A stretch of 64,000 bases of DNA from Salsipaludibacter sp963735045 (GCA_963735045.1 CAVTIZ010000003.1:1240001-1304000), one strand, 5' to 3'. Positions 1-9,211 are shown, counted from the stretch's first letter. The notes: generated by a model from the sequence alone, not told the origin. Numbers and translations: made by a program.

Positions 1-697
1 CCGTCACGGTCAGGATCTCGGCGACCTTGAGGATGATGTCCTTGGGGGCGGTCCACCCCGACAGGCGACCGGTGAGGTGGATGCCGATCAGCCGTGGCAC
101 CCGCAGGTTCCACGGCATGTCGACCATCACGTCCACCGCGTCGGCCCCGCCGACGCCGATGGCCACCATGCCCAGCCCGCCGGCATTGGGGGTGTGGGAG
201 TCGGTGCCGATCATCATCCCGCCCGGGAAGGCGTAGTTCTCCAGCACGACCTGGTGGATGATGCCTGACCCCGGCTTCCAGAAGCCCATGCCGTAGCGCC
301 GTCCGGCCGACTTGAGGAACTCGTAGACCTCGCGGTTGCGCTCGTTGGCGATCCGCAGGTCGGCGTCGGCGCCCTCGTGGGCCTGGATGAGGTGGTCGGC
401 GTGGATGGTGGTGGGCACGGCCGTGTGGTCACGTCCGGCCAGCATGAACTGCAGCACCGCCATCTGGGCGGTCGCGTCCTGCATCGCGACCCGGTCCGGG
501 CGGTAGTCGGTGTAGTCCACGCCGCGCTCGAGGCCACCGGTCTCGGGCTCGTCGAGGTGGGCGAACAGGACCTTCTCGGCGAAGGTGAGCGGGTGGCCGT
601 GACGCTCGCGGGCCAGGTCCGCACGTGACGCGAAGCGTTCGTAGACGGCGCGGACGAGGTCGGTGGGGGTGCCGGCGGCGGGGTGTCGGTCAGGCAT
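1..697 (-). CDS. acn: Aconitate hydratase (aconitase), 5' part, cut by window edge
   Basis: The reading frame starts at the ATG complementary to 695-697 and runs off the left end, giving about 232 residues of the N-terminal part. It contains the aconitase signature GTDSHTPNAGGLG followed by VAIGVGGADAVDVM, which resembles mitochondrial-type aconitases more than the bacterial AcnA type. The family isomerises citrate to isocitrate in the TCA cycle and carries a 4Fe-4S cluster; the cluster cysteines lie further downstream and are outside the window. An AT-richer upstream region with two direct repeats is the likely promoter/operator. Confidence 0.93.
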   Translation of the reverse strand, partial: MPDRHPAAGTPTDLVRAVYERFASRADLARERHGHPLTFAEKVLFAHLDEPETGGLERGVDYTDYRPDRVAMQDATAQMAVLQFMLAGRDHTAVPTTIHADHLIQAHEGADADLRIANERNREVYEFLKSAGRRYGMGFWKPGSGIIHQVVLENYAFPGGMMIGTDSHTPNAGGLGMVAIGVGGADAVDVMVDMPWNLRVPRLIGIHLTGRLSGWTAPKDIILKVAEILTVT

Positions 698-747
698 GCC
701 GTAGATCCTTGGTGGGAACGGGCGCCGCGGTGGTGGCGGGCGCACTC

Positions 748-772
748 CCAATGCTAGCACATAACCAATGCT
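748..772 (-). promoter_or_regulatory. Putative aconitase promoter/operator with direct repeat
   Basis: CCAATGCT occurs at 748-755 and again at 765-772, 17 bases apart, in an unusually AT-rich patch (748-785) just upstream of aconitase. On the minus strand TAGCAT (756-751) could be the -10 element and TTAATA, 18 bases upstream of it, a weak -35. The repeat spacing suggests a regulator binding there, but no protein can be named from the sequence. Confidence 0.4.
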
Positions 773-895
773 GTTATTAACTGCCGGAAACGGAATCCGG
801 GGATCCGTCCGTCGCAGGTGGACCCGTCGAGGCTCGGGGCCTCCATGGGCACCCTAGACAACCGGCTGGCCGGCGACGACCACGGTTCGGCGACG

Positions 896-1543
896 TCAGC
901 CGTCATCGGCCAGCACGCGCAGGGCACGCGTGATCGCCAGCGCACCCCGGTCGCGGACGCGCCGGGCGACGGCGGGCTGGGTCACGCCCAGGTCCTCGGC
1001 GATGTCGACCTGGCGCTCGGAGTCCAGCAGCCCGACCAGGGCGCGACGGTCGCGCGCGTCCATCCGGGCCAGCAGCTGGTCCTGGAGCACGAGGTAGGCG
1101 TTGGCCAGCGGGGCCCGAGGGGAGTCCGCGGCGACCACGGTGCGCAGGCTCGGCGGCCACTTGCTGCGGTCCGGGAGCTCCTGGGCCTCCCGGCGGGCCA
1201 TGACGGCATCGTCCCAGGCCGACCCGGTCGTGAACTCGGCGTCGAGGTCGCCGTGTGCGAGGCCGACCCGCACGTCCACGGGCTCGTCCTCGCCGTCGAC
1301 GGTGGCAAGCACCAGGCTGTCGGTGACGATGCGCAGCCGCACCGTCGCCATCACCACCTCCGCGAGTCCCCGGAAGCCGCCGCCGAACTGGTCGTCGGCG
1401 AGGCGCCGGAGCCCGACCGGCGGGTCCATCGCCTCGTTGACCACCGCCAGCGACCGGTCCAACCCCGCCAGCAGCGCCGCGTGGTCGACGTAGCGGCGCG
1501 ACGCCACGACGTCCCCCGCCAGGACCCATCCCTCCACGACCAC
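896..1543 (-). CDS. SatD-like family protein with C-terminal helix-turn-helix
   Basis: The 215-residue protein starts near GDVVASRRYVDHAALLAGL, which resembles the N-terminus of SatD-family proteins (GDI(I/V)xSR motif). The last third contains a helix-turn-helix-like segment around residues 175-200, with VDIAEDLGVTQPAVARRV as the probable recognition unit. SatD relatives are found in many actinobacteria, and their molecular role is not firmly established; a DNA-binding role is suggested by the C-terminus. It is transcribed in the same direction as aconitase, with about 200 bases between them. The assignment rests on motif recognition only. Confidence 0.6.
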   Translation of the reverse strand: MVVEGWVLAGDVVASRRYVDHAALLAGLDRSLAVVNEAMDPPVGLRRLADDQFGGGFRGLAEVVMATVRLRIVTDSLVLATVDGEDEPVDVRVGLAHGDLDAEFTTGSAWDDAVMARREAQELPDRSKWPPSLRTVVAADSPRAPLANAYLVLQDQLLARMDARDRRALVGLLDSERQVDIAEDLGVTQPAVARRVRDRGALAITRALRVLADDG

Positions 1544-1749
1544 CTCCGGCCTGCACCGCGTTCCGCGAACCGTAACAGGTCCCCCAGGAGGCCCCCTGGC
1601 GGTCGCCGACCCCGTCGCACGGGCCCGCCGGCACCCTCCTGTGGTCGTGGGCGTGCCACCTGGCGTCGGTCGGGATGATGGGCGATGGCGGCGACGTTGG
1701 TGATGGTGTCCGCCGCCACGATGCCGTGACGAGCCACGAGGAGTCCACC

Positions 1750-2445
1750 ATGTTCCTGCGCCGCGCCCCCGAGATGGTCACCGCCACCCAAGCCCTCCCC
1801 GGTCGCGACCGACCGATCGCCGTCCCCGGGACCCACGCCGTGCTGGGGACCTCGATGATGCCGCCGTGGCCCGACGGACACGAGGTCCTGGTCGTGGCCA
1901 TGGGCTGCTTCTGGGGGGCCGAACGAATCTTCTGGCGGCTCGACGGGGTCCACACCACCAAGGTCGGGTACGCCGGCGGGTGGACCAGCAACCCGACCTA
2001 CGAGGAGACCTGCACGGGGCGGACCGGCCAGACCGAGTCCGTGATGGTCGTCTACGACCCCGAGGTCGTGTCCATGGACGACCTGCTCAAGGCGTTCTGG
2101 GAGAACCACGACCCGACCCAGCTCAACGGGCAGGGCAACGACGTCGGCACCCAGTACCGCTCGGCGATCCTCGCGACGACGCCCGAGCAGCTCACGGCGG
2201 CCGAGGCCTCGCGCGACCGCTACCAGGCCGCCCTGGACGAGGCCGGCTTCGGCCAGATCACGACGCAGCTCGACCTGTTGTCCGAGGCTGGCGACGGCCA
2301 CTGGTACGACGCCGAGGACTACCACCAGCAGTACCTGGACACGCACCCGGGTGGCTACTGCAACCACGGCTTCTGCCAGGTCGCCTACGACGCCACGGCG
2401 CACGGCCAGGACGCCCCCACCCGCGTCTCCCTGCCCGAGGCCTGA
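1750..2445 (+). CDS. msrA: Peptide-methionine (S)-S-oxide reductase MsrA
   Basis: MsrA reduces methionine-S-sulfoxide in oxidised proteins using thioredoxin. The 231-residue product carries the catalytic GCFWGAE motif (nucleophile Cys53) and the C-terminal GYCNHGFC segment, whose two cysteines can act as resolving residues. I chose the ATG at 1750 because GAGGAG lies directly upstream; an in-frame ATG at 1675 would add 25 residues without a ribosome binding site. Family members are usually 170-220 residues, so the N-terminal 40 residues before the catalytic domain are a modest extension seen in many actinobacterial MsrA proteins. Confidence 0.95.
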   Translation: MFLRRAPEMVTATQALPGRDRPIAVPGTHAVLGTSMMPPWPDGHEVLVVAMGCFWGAERIFWRLDGVHTTKVGYAGGWTSNPTYEETCTGRTGQTESVMVVYDPEVVSMDDLLKAFWENHDPTQLNGQGNDVGTQYRSAILATTPEQLTAAEASRDRYQAALDEAGFGQITTQLDLLSEAGDGHWYDAEDYHQQYLDTHPGGYCNHGFCQVAYDATAHGQDAPTRVSLPEA

Positions 2446-2481
2446 GGCGACCCCCGACCCGGCTCCGGTCGGTGCGACCGG

Positions 2482-3108
2482 TCAGGCGTCGGGCCACTCC
2501 CCGGAACGTTCGAACTCGAGGCGGCGGGCGATCTCGCGGGCGCGGTCACGGGCAAGTTCGTGGCCGGTCTCGGCGGCGACCAGGCCCTCCAGTCGCCGAT
2601 ACAGCGGGGTCCCCGTCACCCATGGTGTGCGCGGCTCGATCGTCTCGAGCTGGTCGTTGGTCCAGTCCGCGGCCGCACGCTGGTGGAGCACGTCGGAATT
2701 GCGTTCCAGCCACTGCATGAGGTTTCGTCGGTGGCTTGGCGTGAGGTCGACCAGCAACCGCGTCGCGCCCCGCGACGACGTCCAGGTCCGGCTCTGGAGC
2801 AGCACGGCCGGGGCGAGGTCGGTGGCCTGGCGTCGGGCACGGCCGGCCCGCGCCTCCGACAACCGCTCCTGCACCGCCAGGTACAGCGGACCGTGGTCGG
2901 CGACGTCCAGTTCACCGGCGGCGACACGATCGCCCAGTGCCGGGTCCACCAGGGCATGGGCGTAGGTGGAGCGATGCACGTGCAGCTGCTCGGCGATGCG
3001 GGCCAGCAGGGCACCGTCGGCCTCGGACAGGTCGACCTCGGTGCCGTCGGTCAGCGTGACCACCTCGGCCTGGTTGACCTCGTCCGGGTCGAGGACGATC
3101 CGTGCCAT
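2482..3108 (-). CDS. Conserved hypothetical protein, unknown function
   Basis: The 208-residue protein is not recognised. The start at 3108 is supported by GGGGAGGA just upstream; an in-frame ATG at 3225 would add 39 low-quality residues. The N-terminus (MARIVLDPDEV) is followed by an acidic stretch and a mostly helical, Arg/Glu-rich body with no membrane segment, signal peptide or cysteine motif. It is convergent with msrA and divergent from trmI, sharing a 273-base intergenic region with it. Nothing visible points to a reaction or partner. Confidence 0.7.
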   Translation of the reverse strand: MARIVLDPDEVNQAEVVTLTDGTEVDLSEADGALLARIAEQLHVHRSTYAHALVDPALGDRVAAGELDVADHGPLYLAVQERLSEARAGRARRQATDLAPAVLLQSRTWTSSRGATRLLVDLTPSHRRNLMQWLERNSDVLHQRAAADWTNDQLETIEPRTPWVTGTPLYRRLEGLVAAETGHELARDRAREIARRLEFERSGEWPDA

Positions 3109-3304
3109 CGGGTCCTCCCCGGCGGGTGTCGGCGACCTGGGCCCTCGGTCGCCGGCCTGCGCGCAGCCTAGGCGCGACGGGCCCCTCGGGCCGGATCCCC
3201 GTCCGGGACGACGGCATGGCTCCACACCCGACCCCGGCAGGGCTGGTCGTCCGACGTCGCCCCGCCGCCACCGTGGCGACGACGGTGCAGACCGACGTCA
3301 TCGT

Positions 3305-3310
3305 TACGCT
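3305..3310 (+). promoter_or_regulatory. Possible -10 element for trmI
   Basis: TACGCT at 3305-3310 fits the actinobacterial TANNNT -10 pattern and lies about 70 bases before the trmI start in the divergent 3109-3381 region. No convincing -35 hexamer was found. Confidence 0.3.
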
Positions 3311-3381
3311 GGCCGGTCGGATCCCGCTCATCGTCACGGGGGACCCGCGTCGCCATCGCCCCACCACGGAAGCCCCAGCAC

Positions 3382-4317
3382 ATGTCGCCCGCGCCCCTGC
3401 CCGGATCCGCCGAACCCCTCGCCGTCGGCGAACAGGTGCAACTCACCGACCGCAAGGGGCGCCGCTACGTGCTGGACCTGACGCCGGGGGAGAAGTGGCA
3501 CTCCCACGCCGGGACGCTGGACCACGACGACGTCATCGGCGGGGTCGAGGGGCGCTCGCTGCGCACGTCCAAGAACATGGAGGTGACGGTCTTCCGGCCG
3601 ACGCGGACCGACTACCTCATGAAGATGCGACGCGGCGCGCAGATCGTGTACCCCAAGGACCAGGCCCGCATCCTGGCGTTGGGGGACGTCCGTCCCGGGA
3701 TGACCGTGGTCGAGGCCGGGGCCGGGTCCGGTGGGCTCACGATGGCCCTGCTGGACGCCGTCGGCCCCACCGGCCGCGTGGTGTCCTTCGAACGTCGCGA
3801 GGACCACCTCGACATCGCCCGGGGAAACGTCGCGGGCTGGTTCGGTGAGGTTCCCGACACGTGGGACCCGCGCCTGGGTGACGTCGGCGTGGGGTTGGCC
3901 GACCTGGACGCCCACCGGGTGGTGCTCGACCTGCTGGAGCCGTGGTCGATGGTGGATGCGGCCGCGAGCGCCCTGTCGCCCGGCGGGTTGCTGGTGGCCT
4001 ACATGCCCACCGTGACCCAGGTCATGCGCTTCGATCGCGCCTGCACCGACAGCGGCTCGTTCGCCGACGTCCGGACCTCGGAGTCCCTCGATCGCGGCTG
4101 GGACGTCGACAACCTCGCGGTGCGACCGCATCACCGGATGGTCGCCCACACCGCCTTCCTGACCGTGGCTCGTCGGGTCCCGGCCCCGGAACACGGCGGC
4201 CCGCCCCACGCCCGCCCGACCATCGGCCCGACCGTGGTGTTCGCCGACACCCAGGACCATCCGACGGGCGACGGCGGCGCCGGGGACGTGCCCCGACGCG
4301 GCGACGACCAGGACTGA
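3382..4317 (+). CDS. trmI: tRNA (adenine(58)-N1)-methyltransferase TrmI
   Basis: TrmI methylates N1 of A58 in the T-loop of tRNA using S-adenosylmethionine. The 311-residue product has a small N-terminal beta domain and a Rossmann methyltransferase fold with motif I EAGAGSGGLT at residues 111-120 and the following acidic ribose-binding segment. The last 35 residues are a Pro/Asp-rich tail beyond the usual domain. The gene lies directly upstream of the proteasomal ATPase, as Rv2118c does in M. tuberculosis, so this neighbourhood is conserved. Confidence is high for function. Confidence 0.93.
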   Translation: MSPAPLPGSAEPLAVGEQVQLTDRKGRRYVLDLTPGEKWHSHAGTLDHDDVIGGVEGRSLRTSKNMEVTVFRPTRTDYLMKMRRGAQIVYPKDQARILALGDVRPGMTVVEAGAGSGGLTMALLDAVGPTGRVVSFERREDHLDIARGNVAGWFGEVPDTWDPRLGDVGVGLADLDAHRVVLDLLEPWSMVDAAASALSPGGLLVAYMPTVTQVMRFDRACTDSGSFADVRTSESLDRGWDVDNLAVRPHHRMVAHTAFLTVARRVPAPEHGGPPHARPTIGPTVVFADTQDHPTGDGGAGDVPRRGDDQD

Positions 4318-4387
4318 GGGCGCCAGGTCGGACCGGCCCGACCTGGCCCGACCGGTGCCGTGGGGGACCCGAGCGTGGGGGCCGGGC

Positions 4388-4420
4388 TTGACGGACGACC
4401 GCCAGAGTGCTTCGTATACT
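4388..4420 (+). promoter_or_regulatory. Putative promoter of the Pup-proteasome locus
   Basis: TATACT (4415-4420) is a near-consensus -10 element in the 229-base gap before arc. TTGACG (4388-4393) is upstream but 21 bases away, longer than the ideal 17, so the -35 assignment is doubtful. The start codon lies 127 bases after the -10, giving a long leader. Confidence 0.5.
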
Positions 4421-4546
4421 CGTGACGGAGGCCGCGTCGGCCCCGACGCGGCACGCCACCACGGCGGAGCCCCCGCTCGGTGACCAGTCGCGGCTCGCCC
4501 GTGGCGTCCACCCGGCAGCCGGCTCCGGCCGCGACGAGGAGCACCG

Positions 4547-6367
4547 GTGACGCATCGAGACGACCCGTTCACGTCCCCGCAGGACCGGGACCGGCGCGAG
4601 CGCTCGCGCTTCCAACTGGGTGGCCGTTCCGGGCCCTCCGACCTCGACCGGCCGATCCCGACCGATCCCGACGAGCTGGCCGCCGAGGTGAAGCTGCTGC
4701 GTGACGAGGTCATGCTGCTGCGCATCGCCGCCCCCGTGCAGGAACGACTCGATGCGCTGGAGAGCCAGCTCGACGACACCCGCAACCGGCTCGCCGCGTC
4801 GCGCGAGCACACCACCCACCTGACCGAGACGCTGCGGGCCGCCCGCGACCAGCTGGCGACGCTTCGCGACGAGGTCGAACGCCTCCAGTCCCCACCCCAC
4901 ACCTATGCCACCTTCGTGGCGTGGGACGACGACGACCTCGCGACCGTGACCGTGCAGGGTCGCCAGCTGCGGGTGGCCGTCGGGGAGGGCCTGGACCGCG
5001 ACGAGTTGGTGGCGGGTCGCCAGGTGTTGCTCAACGAGGTCAGCAACATCGTGGCGATCGCCGACTACGACGAGCGCGGCCAGCTGCTGACGGTGGTGGA
5101 CCTGGTCGGCACCGACCGGGCCCTGGTCCAGGGCCAGGCCGACGACGACCTGGTGGTCGCGCTGGCCAAGCCCCTGCGCACCCATCCGCCCAAGCCCGGC
5201 GACACGGTGCTGGTCGACGTCCGCGGCAACATCGCGGTGGAGCGCATCACGCGACCCGAGATGGAGCGGCTCGTGCTCGAGGAGGTGCCCGACGTCACCT
5301 ACGACGACATCGGGGGCCTCGCCGACCAGGTGGAGGCCATCCGCGACGCCGTCGAACTGCCCTACCTGCACCCGGAGCTGTTCGCCGAGCACGACCTCGC
5401 CCCGCCCAAGGGGATCCTGCTGTACGGACCCCCGGGCTGTGGCAAGACGATGATCGCCAAGGCGGTCGCCAACGCCCTGGCCCAGCGCGTCAGCGAGCGC
5501 ACCGGTCGCACCGACGTCCGCAGCTTCTTCCTCAACGTGAAGGGACCGGAGCTGCTCAACAAGTACGTCGGCGAGACCGAACGCCAACTGCGCATGGTGT
5601 TCCAGCGTGCCCGGGACAAGGCCGCCGAGGGCTTCCCGGTGATCGTGTTCTTCGACGAGATGGAGTCGCTGTTCCGGACCCGGGGCTCGGGCGTGTCGTC
5701 GGACATGGAGACGACCATCGTGCCCCAGTTGCTGGCCGAGATCGACGGCGTCGAGTCCCTTCGCGACGTGGTCATCATCGGGGCGTCCAACCGTGAGGAC
5801 ATGATCGACCCGGCGATCCTGCGGCCGGGACGCCTGGACGTCAAGATCAAGGTCGCGCGCCCGGACGCCGGTGCCGCCCGCGAGATCTTCGGGCTGTACC
5901 TGCCAGAGCGACTCCCGCTGGCCGATGCCGAGGTGGCCGCGCACGGTGGGGACCGGGTCGCCACCACGGCGGCCATGGTCGACGCGGTGGTGGACAAGAT
6001 GTACGCCGACGACCCCGACAACCGCTTCCTGGAGGTCACCTACGCCAACGGCGATCGCCAGGTGCTGTACTTCCGCGACTTCAACTCCGGCGCGATGATC
6101 AACAACATCGTGGCCCGGGCCAAGAAGGCCGCCATCAAGCGCTTCCTGGACAGCGGCGACAAGGGTGTGCGCACCGACGACCTCCTGCAGGCCATCCGCG
6201 ACGAGTTCCGCGAGAACGAGGACCTGCCCAACACCACCAACCCCGACGACTGGGCCCGGATCTCCGCCCTGAAGGGCGAGCGCATCACCTACGTGCGCAC
6301 CCTGACCAGCGAGAGCGGCGACACCGGCAAGTCCATCGACACGCTCACCCCCGGCCAGTACCTGTGA
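4547..6367 (+). CDS. arc: Proteasome-associated AAA ATPase ARC/Mpa
   Basis: ARC (Mpa in mycobacteria) forms the hexameric unfoldase that recognises Pup and feeds pupylated proteins into the 20S core. The 606-residue protein shows the full design: an N-terminal coiled coil (about 42-115), two OB folds (about 118-240), Walker A GPPGCGKT at 294-301, Walker B ending in FFDE at 368-371, a pore segment KGPELLNKYVGE, and a C-terminal GQYL whose penultimate Tyr docks into the proteasome. The GTG start at 4547 follows GAGGAG with good spacing. It is the first gene of the dop-pup-prcBA-pafA cluster. Confidence 0.98.
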   Translation: MTHRDDPFTSPQDRDRRERSRFQLGGRSGPSDLDRPIPTDPDELAAEVKLLRDEVMLLRIAAPVQERLDALESQLDDTRNRLAASREHTTHLTETLRAARDQLATLRDEVERLQSPPHTYATFVAWDDDDLATVTVQGRQLRVAVGEGLDRDELVAGRQVLLNEVSNIVAIADYDERGQLLTVVDLVGTDRALVQGQADDDLVVALAKPLRTHPPKPGDTVLVDVRGNIAVERITRPEMERLVLEEVPDVTYDDIGGLADQVEAIRDAVELPYLHPELFAEHDLAPPKGILLYGPPGCGKTMIAKAVANALAQRVSERTGRTDVRSFFLNVKGPELLNKYVGETERQLRMVFQRARDKAAEGFPVIVFFDEMESLFRTRGSGVSSDMETTIVPQLLAEIDGVESLRDVVIIGASNREDMIDPAILRPGRLDVKIKVARPDAGAAREIFGLYLPERLPLADAEVAAHGGDRVATTAAMVDAVVDKMYADDPDNRFLEVTYANGDRQVLYFRDFNSGAMINNIVARAKKAAIKRFLDSGDKGVRTDDLLQAIRDEFRENEDLPNTTNPDDWARISALKGERITYVRTLTSESGDTGKSIDTLTPGQYL

Positions 6368-6428
6368 CCCCGCGACCAGCCCGCCGGCCGGGCACGGTCG
6401 GGTCCCGGACCACGGACCGGCGTCACGG

Positions 6429-7961
6429 ATGAGCCCATCGGCCGGTGACCGGGACGGCGACGACGCCGCCCCCGACCCCGACCACCCCCGGGGACGGGTC
6501 ATGGGGCTGGAGACCGAGTACGGGATCACCGTGGTCGGGTCACCGGTGGAGGTCAACCCGGTCCTGTCGTCGTCGCTGGTCGTGGCTGCCCGGCGTTCGC
6601 CCGACGACATCTCGTGGGACTACTCCGACGAACACCCGCTGCGCGACGCGCGTGACGAGGTCCCGGATCCCCACGAGCCGGCGACCACCGACGACCTCGG
6701 GCTGACCAACACCGTGCTGGACAACGGCGCCCGCTTCTACGTCGACCACGCCCATCCGGAGTACGCCACGCCGGAGGTCACCGGTGCGCTGGACGCCGTG
6801 ACGTGGGACCGGGCCGGGGACCGCATCGTCGCCGCCGCCGCGGCCCAGGCCTCCCGGACCCTGCCCGAGGGCGGGACCATCCTGGTCCACAAGAACAACA
6901 CCGATGGCAAGGGCGCCGCCTACGGCTCCCACGAGAACCACCTGGTCGCGCGCTCGGTGTCCTTCGCCGACCTCGTCCACCAGCTCACGCCGTTGTTCGT
7001 GTCGCGCAGCCTCTACGCCGGGATCGGCCGTCTCGGCACCGAGTTCCCCGGCCGCGACGTGCCCTTCCAGCTGTCCCAGCGGGCCGACTTCTTCGAAGCA
7101 CCCGTCGGCCTGGAGACGACCCTGCGGCGGCCGATCATCAACACCCGCGACGAACCCCATGCCGATCCCCGGCACTGGCGTCGCCTGCACGTCATCACCG
7201 GCGACGCGACGCTGTCCCACACCGCGACGCTGCTGCGGGTCGGCGTCACCGACCTGGTCCTGGCGATGCTGGAGGAGGGCCACGCGCCGCCCCCACCCCG
7301 GCTGGACGACCCGGTGGCGTCGTTCCACGTGTCCAGCCACGACCTCACCGGCCGACGCCCCCTCCGGCTGCGCGACGGGTCGACCATCACCTCCCTGGAG
7401 ATCCAGCGCCACTACCACGCTGCCGTGGCGGACTGGCTCGACCGTCGCGGCGCGACCGCGGTCCACAAGGAGGTGGCGCAACGGTGGGACGAGGTCCTGA
7501 CCATCGCCGAGGACGAGCCACGCGAGCTCGACGGGATCGTGGACTGGGCCACCAAGCTGGCACTGGTCGAGCGCTACCGCGACCGCGACGGACTGGACTG
7601 GGACCATCCACGGCTGGCGCTGGTGGACCTGCAGTTCCACGACCTGCGCCCCGACAAGGGCCTGTTCCTGCGACTCGAGGCATCGGGGCGGATCCGCACC
7701 CTGGTCGAGGACCGCGCGATCGCCGCCGCGCGCACGACCCCGCCCGCCGACACCCGGGCCTGGTTCCGGGGCAGGATGCTGCAACGCTTCCGGGCCGAGG
7801 TGGTCGCGGTCGGCTGGGACGCCATGATCGTCGATGCCGGCGGTCGCACCTACACGCGCATCCCGATGGTCGATCCCCGTCGGGGGACCCGCGGCCGGGT
7901 GGAGGACCTGCTGGCCGAGGTCGACTCGTTGGCCGAACTGCTCGACCGCCTCGCCCGCTGA
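6429..7961 (+). CDS. dop: Pup deamidase/depupylase Dop
   Basis: Dop converts the C-terminal Gln of Pup to Glu and also removes Pup from substrates. It is a carboxylate-amine ligase-like enzyme related to PafA. The nucleotide-binding signature GLETEYGI lies at residues 26-33, and HPEYATPEV and NNTDGKGAAYGSHENH follow. The position directly before pup identifies it as Dop rather than PafA. The start is uncertain: the ATG at 6429 gives 510 residues with a 24-residue acidic N-terminal extension, while an internal ATG at 6501 would start at the conserved core, as Dop proteins usually do. Confidence 0.95.
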   Translation: MSPSAGDRDGDDAAPDPDHPRGRVMGLETEYGITVVGSPVEVNPVLSSSLVVAARRSPDDISWDYSDEHPLRDARDEVPDPHEPATTDDLGLTNTVLDNGARFYVDHAHPEYATPEVTGALDAVTWDRAGDRIVAAAAAQASRTLPEGGTILVHKNNTDGKGAAYGSHENHLVARSVSFADLVHQLTPLFVSRSLYAGIGRLGTEFPGRDVPFQLSQRADFFEAPVGLETTLRRPIINTRDEPHADPRHWRRLHVITGDATLSHTATLLRVGVTDLVLAMLEEGHAPPPPRLDDPVASFHVSSHDLTGRRPLRLRDGSTITSLEIQRHYHAAVADWLDRRGATAVHKEVAQRWDEVLTIAEDEPRELDGIVDWATKLALVERYRDRDGLDWDHPRLALVDLQFHDLRPDKGLFLRLEASGRIRTLVEDRAIAAARTTPPADTRAWFRGRMLQRFRAEVVAVGWDAMIVDAGGRTYTRIPMVDPRRGTRGRVEDLLAEVDSLAELLDRLAR

Positions 7962-7974
7962 GCGTCGTCCACCG

Positions 7975-7990
7975 GCGGGACGCGTCCCGC
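7975..7990. repeat. 16-bp perfect palindrome after dop
   Basis: GCGGGACGCGTCCCGC reads the same on both strands, 14 bases after the dop stop codon. A second palindrome, GGCGGGCCCGCC, follows at 8004-8015. Either could help terminate dop transcription or bind a dimeric regulator of pup; there is no U-tract. Confidence 0.45.
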
Positions 7991-8069
7991 GGGATCCGGA
8001 CCCGGCGGGCCCGCCCCGGAGGTCGTGGACACCCCGGCGGGACCACCGTGGCGCGCGGCCATCCGCGGA

Positions 8070-8075
8070 TACGCT
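8070..8075 (+). promoter_or_regulatory. Possible -10 element for pup
   Basis: TACGCT fits TANNNT and lies 50 bases before the pup start. This would allow pup and the proteasome genes to be transcribed separately from arc-dop. Confidence 0.35.
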
Positions 8076-8125
8076 GCGGCCACGCGGGACCGCAGCGGTC
8101 ACCGCCGCCAGACGAGGGGCCAGCG

Positions 8126-8326
8126 ATGAGCGATGCACGCGGTGCGTCCCGACGACGACGCCAGGACGACACCGAGGTCGAGGAGTCGGTCGACACCGAG
8201 GCCTCCTCCGAGGCCGAGGCCACCGACCTCGACGACGTCGACGAGCTGCTGGACGAGATCGACGCGGTGCTGGAGGAGAACGCGGAGGACTTCGTCCGCA
8301 ACTACGTCCAGAAGGGTGGCCAGTGA
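8126..8326 (+). CDS. pup: Prokaryotic ubiquitin-like protein Pup
   Basis: The 66-residue protein is the small tag attached to lysines of proteins destined for the proteasome. It is highly acidic and intrinsically disordered in character, with the helical ARC-binding region LDDVDELLDEIDAVL near residues 35-49 and a C-terminal VQKGGQ. The terminal Gln means that it must be deamidated by Dop before PafA can ligate it. The start at 8126 follows GAGGGGCCAGCG, a plausible binding site. The stop overlaps the GTG start of prcB. Confidence 0.98.
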   Translation: MSDARGASRRRRQDDTEVEESVDTEASSEAEATDLDDVDELLDEIDAVLEENAEDFVRNYVQKGGQ

Positions 8327-9141
8327 GGGATGGCCGTCCCGCGTCCGACCTCGGCGACCTGATGCCCCGGCCCTTCGGTGATCGCGAGTCGTCCTTCGCC
8401 GGCCTGCTGGACGGTCCCGTCGTCCCGACCCCCACCGGTGTGGGCGGGGCCGGGGTGCACGACCGTGTGGTCGACGGCACGACCGTGCTGGCGCTGCGCT
8501 ACGCCGACGGCGTGGTCGTCGCCGGTGACCGGCGCGCCACCGCCGGCAACATGATCTCGCGCACCGACATGCGCAAGGTGTTCCCGGCCGACCGGTTGTC
8601 CGCGATCGCGATCGCCGGGGCCGCGGGGCCCGCGATGGAGATGGCCCGCCTGTTCGCGACCGAGCTCGAGCACTACGAGAAGGTCGAGGGTGACGTCCTC
8701 AGCCTGGAGGGCAAGTCCAACCGCCTCGCCGGGATGGTGCGCGCCCACCTGCCCATGGCGATGCAGGGCATGGTGGTCGTGCCGCTGTTCGCCGGCGTCG
8801 ACGCCGAGACCGGTGAACCCGGCATCCACGAGTACGACCCGATCGGCGGTCGCTACCTCGCCACCCGGTTCGCCACGTCGGGGTCCGGCGGGGTGGTCGC
8901 CGCCCAGACGCTGCGCCACCGCTTCGACCCGGCGGCGGACCTGTCCAGCGCGGCCGAGACCGCGATCGCGGCGCTGTTCGACGCCGCTGAGCAGGACTCG
9001 GCCACCGGCGGCCCCGACCTGGTCCGGCGGGTCTACCCGATCGTGGCCGTCATCGACGCCGACGGCTACCGCGAACTCGACGCCGACGCCGTGGCGGCCC
9101 TGGTCGAGGCCGTCGTCGAGGACCACCGTGGCCGTGCCTGA
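8323..9141 (+). CDS. prcB: Proteasome subunit beta PrcB
   Basis: PrcB is the catalytic subunit of the 20S core. The 272-residue precursor has a propeptide of about 52 residues, then DG followed by TTVLALRYADGVVVAG; Thr53 becomes the N-terminal nucleophile after self-cleavage. GDRRAT carries the conserved Asp/Arg region of the active site. I chose the GTG at 8323 because it overlaps the pup stop (GTGA), implying translational coupling; an in-frame ATG at 8362 is the alternative and would shorten the propeptide by 13 residues. Confidence 0.96.
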   Translation: MRDGRPASDLGDLMPRPFGDRESSFAGLLDGPVVPTPTGVGGAGVHDRVVDGTTVLALRYADGVVVAGDRRATAGNMISRTDMRKVFPADRLSAIAIAGAAGPAMEMARLFATELEHYEKVEGDVLSLEGKSNRLAGMVRAHLPMAMQGMVVVPLFAGVDAETGEPGIHEYDPIGGRYLATRFATSGSGGVVAAQTLRHRFDPAADLSSAAETAIAALFDAAEQDSATGGPDLVRRVYPIVAVIDADGYRELDADAVAALVEAVVEDHRGRA

Positions 9142-9211
9142 GACCGCCGCGCCACGCCGTAGGGTGCCGGTGGACCCACCCCACACCCGCCACGCCACCG
9201 GAGCCTGACTG

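Noticed and set aside
4388..4420. PafBC-type (RecA-NDp) motif before arc
   Set aside because: TTGACGG is present but the GTCRGTG core is not, and spacing to TATACT is wrong.
4022..6610. 862-codon minus-strand frame opposite arc
   Set aside because: Antisense of a certain gene; repetitive Gly/Val/His-rich translation without any motif.
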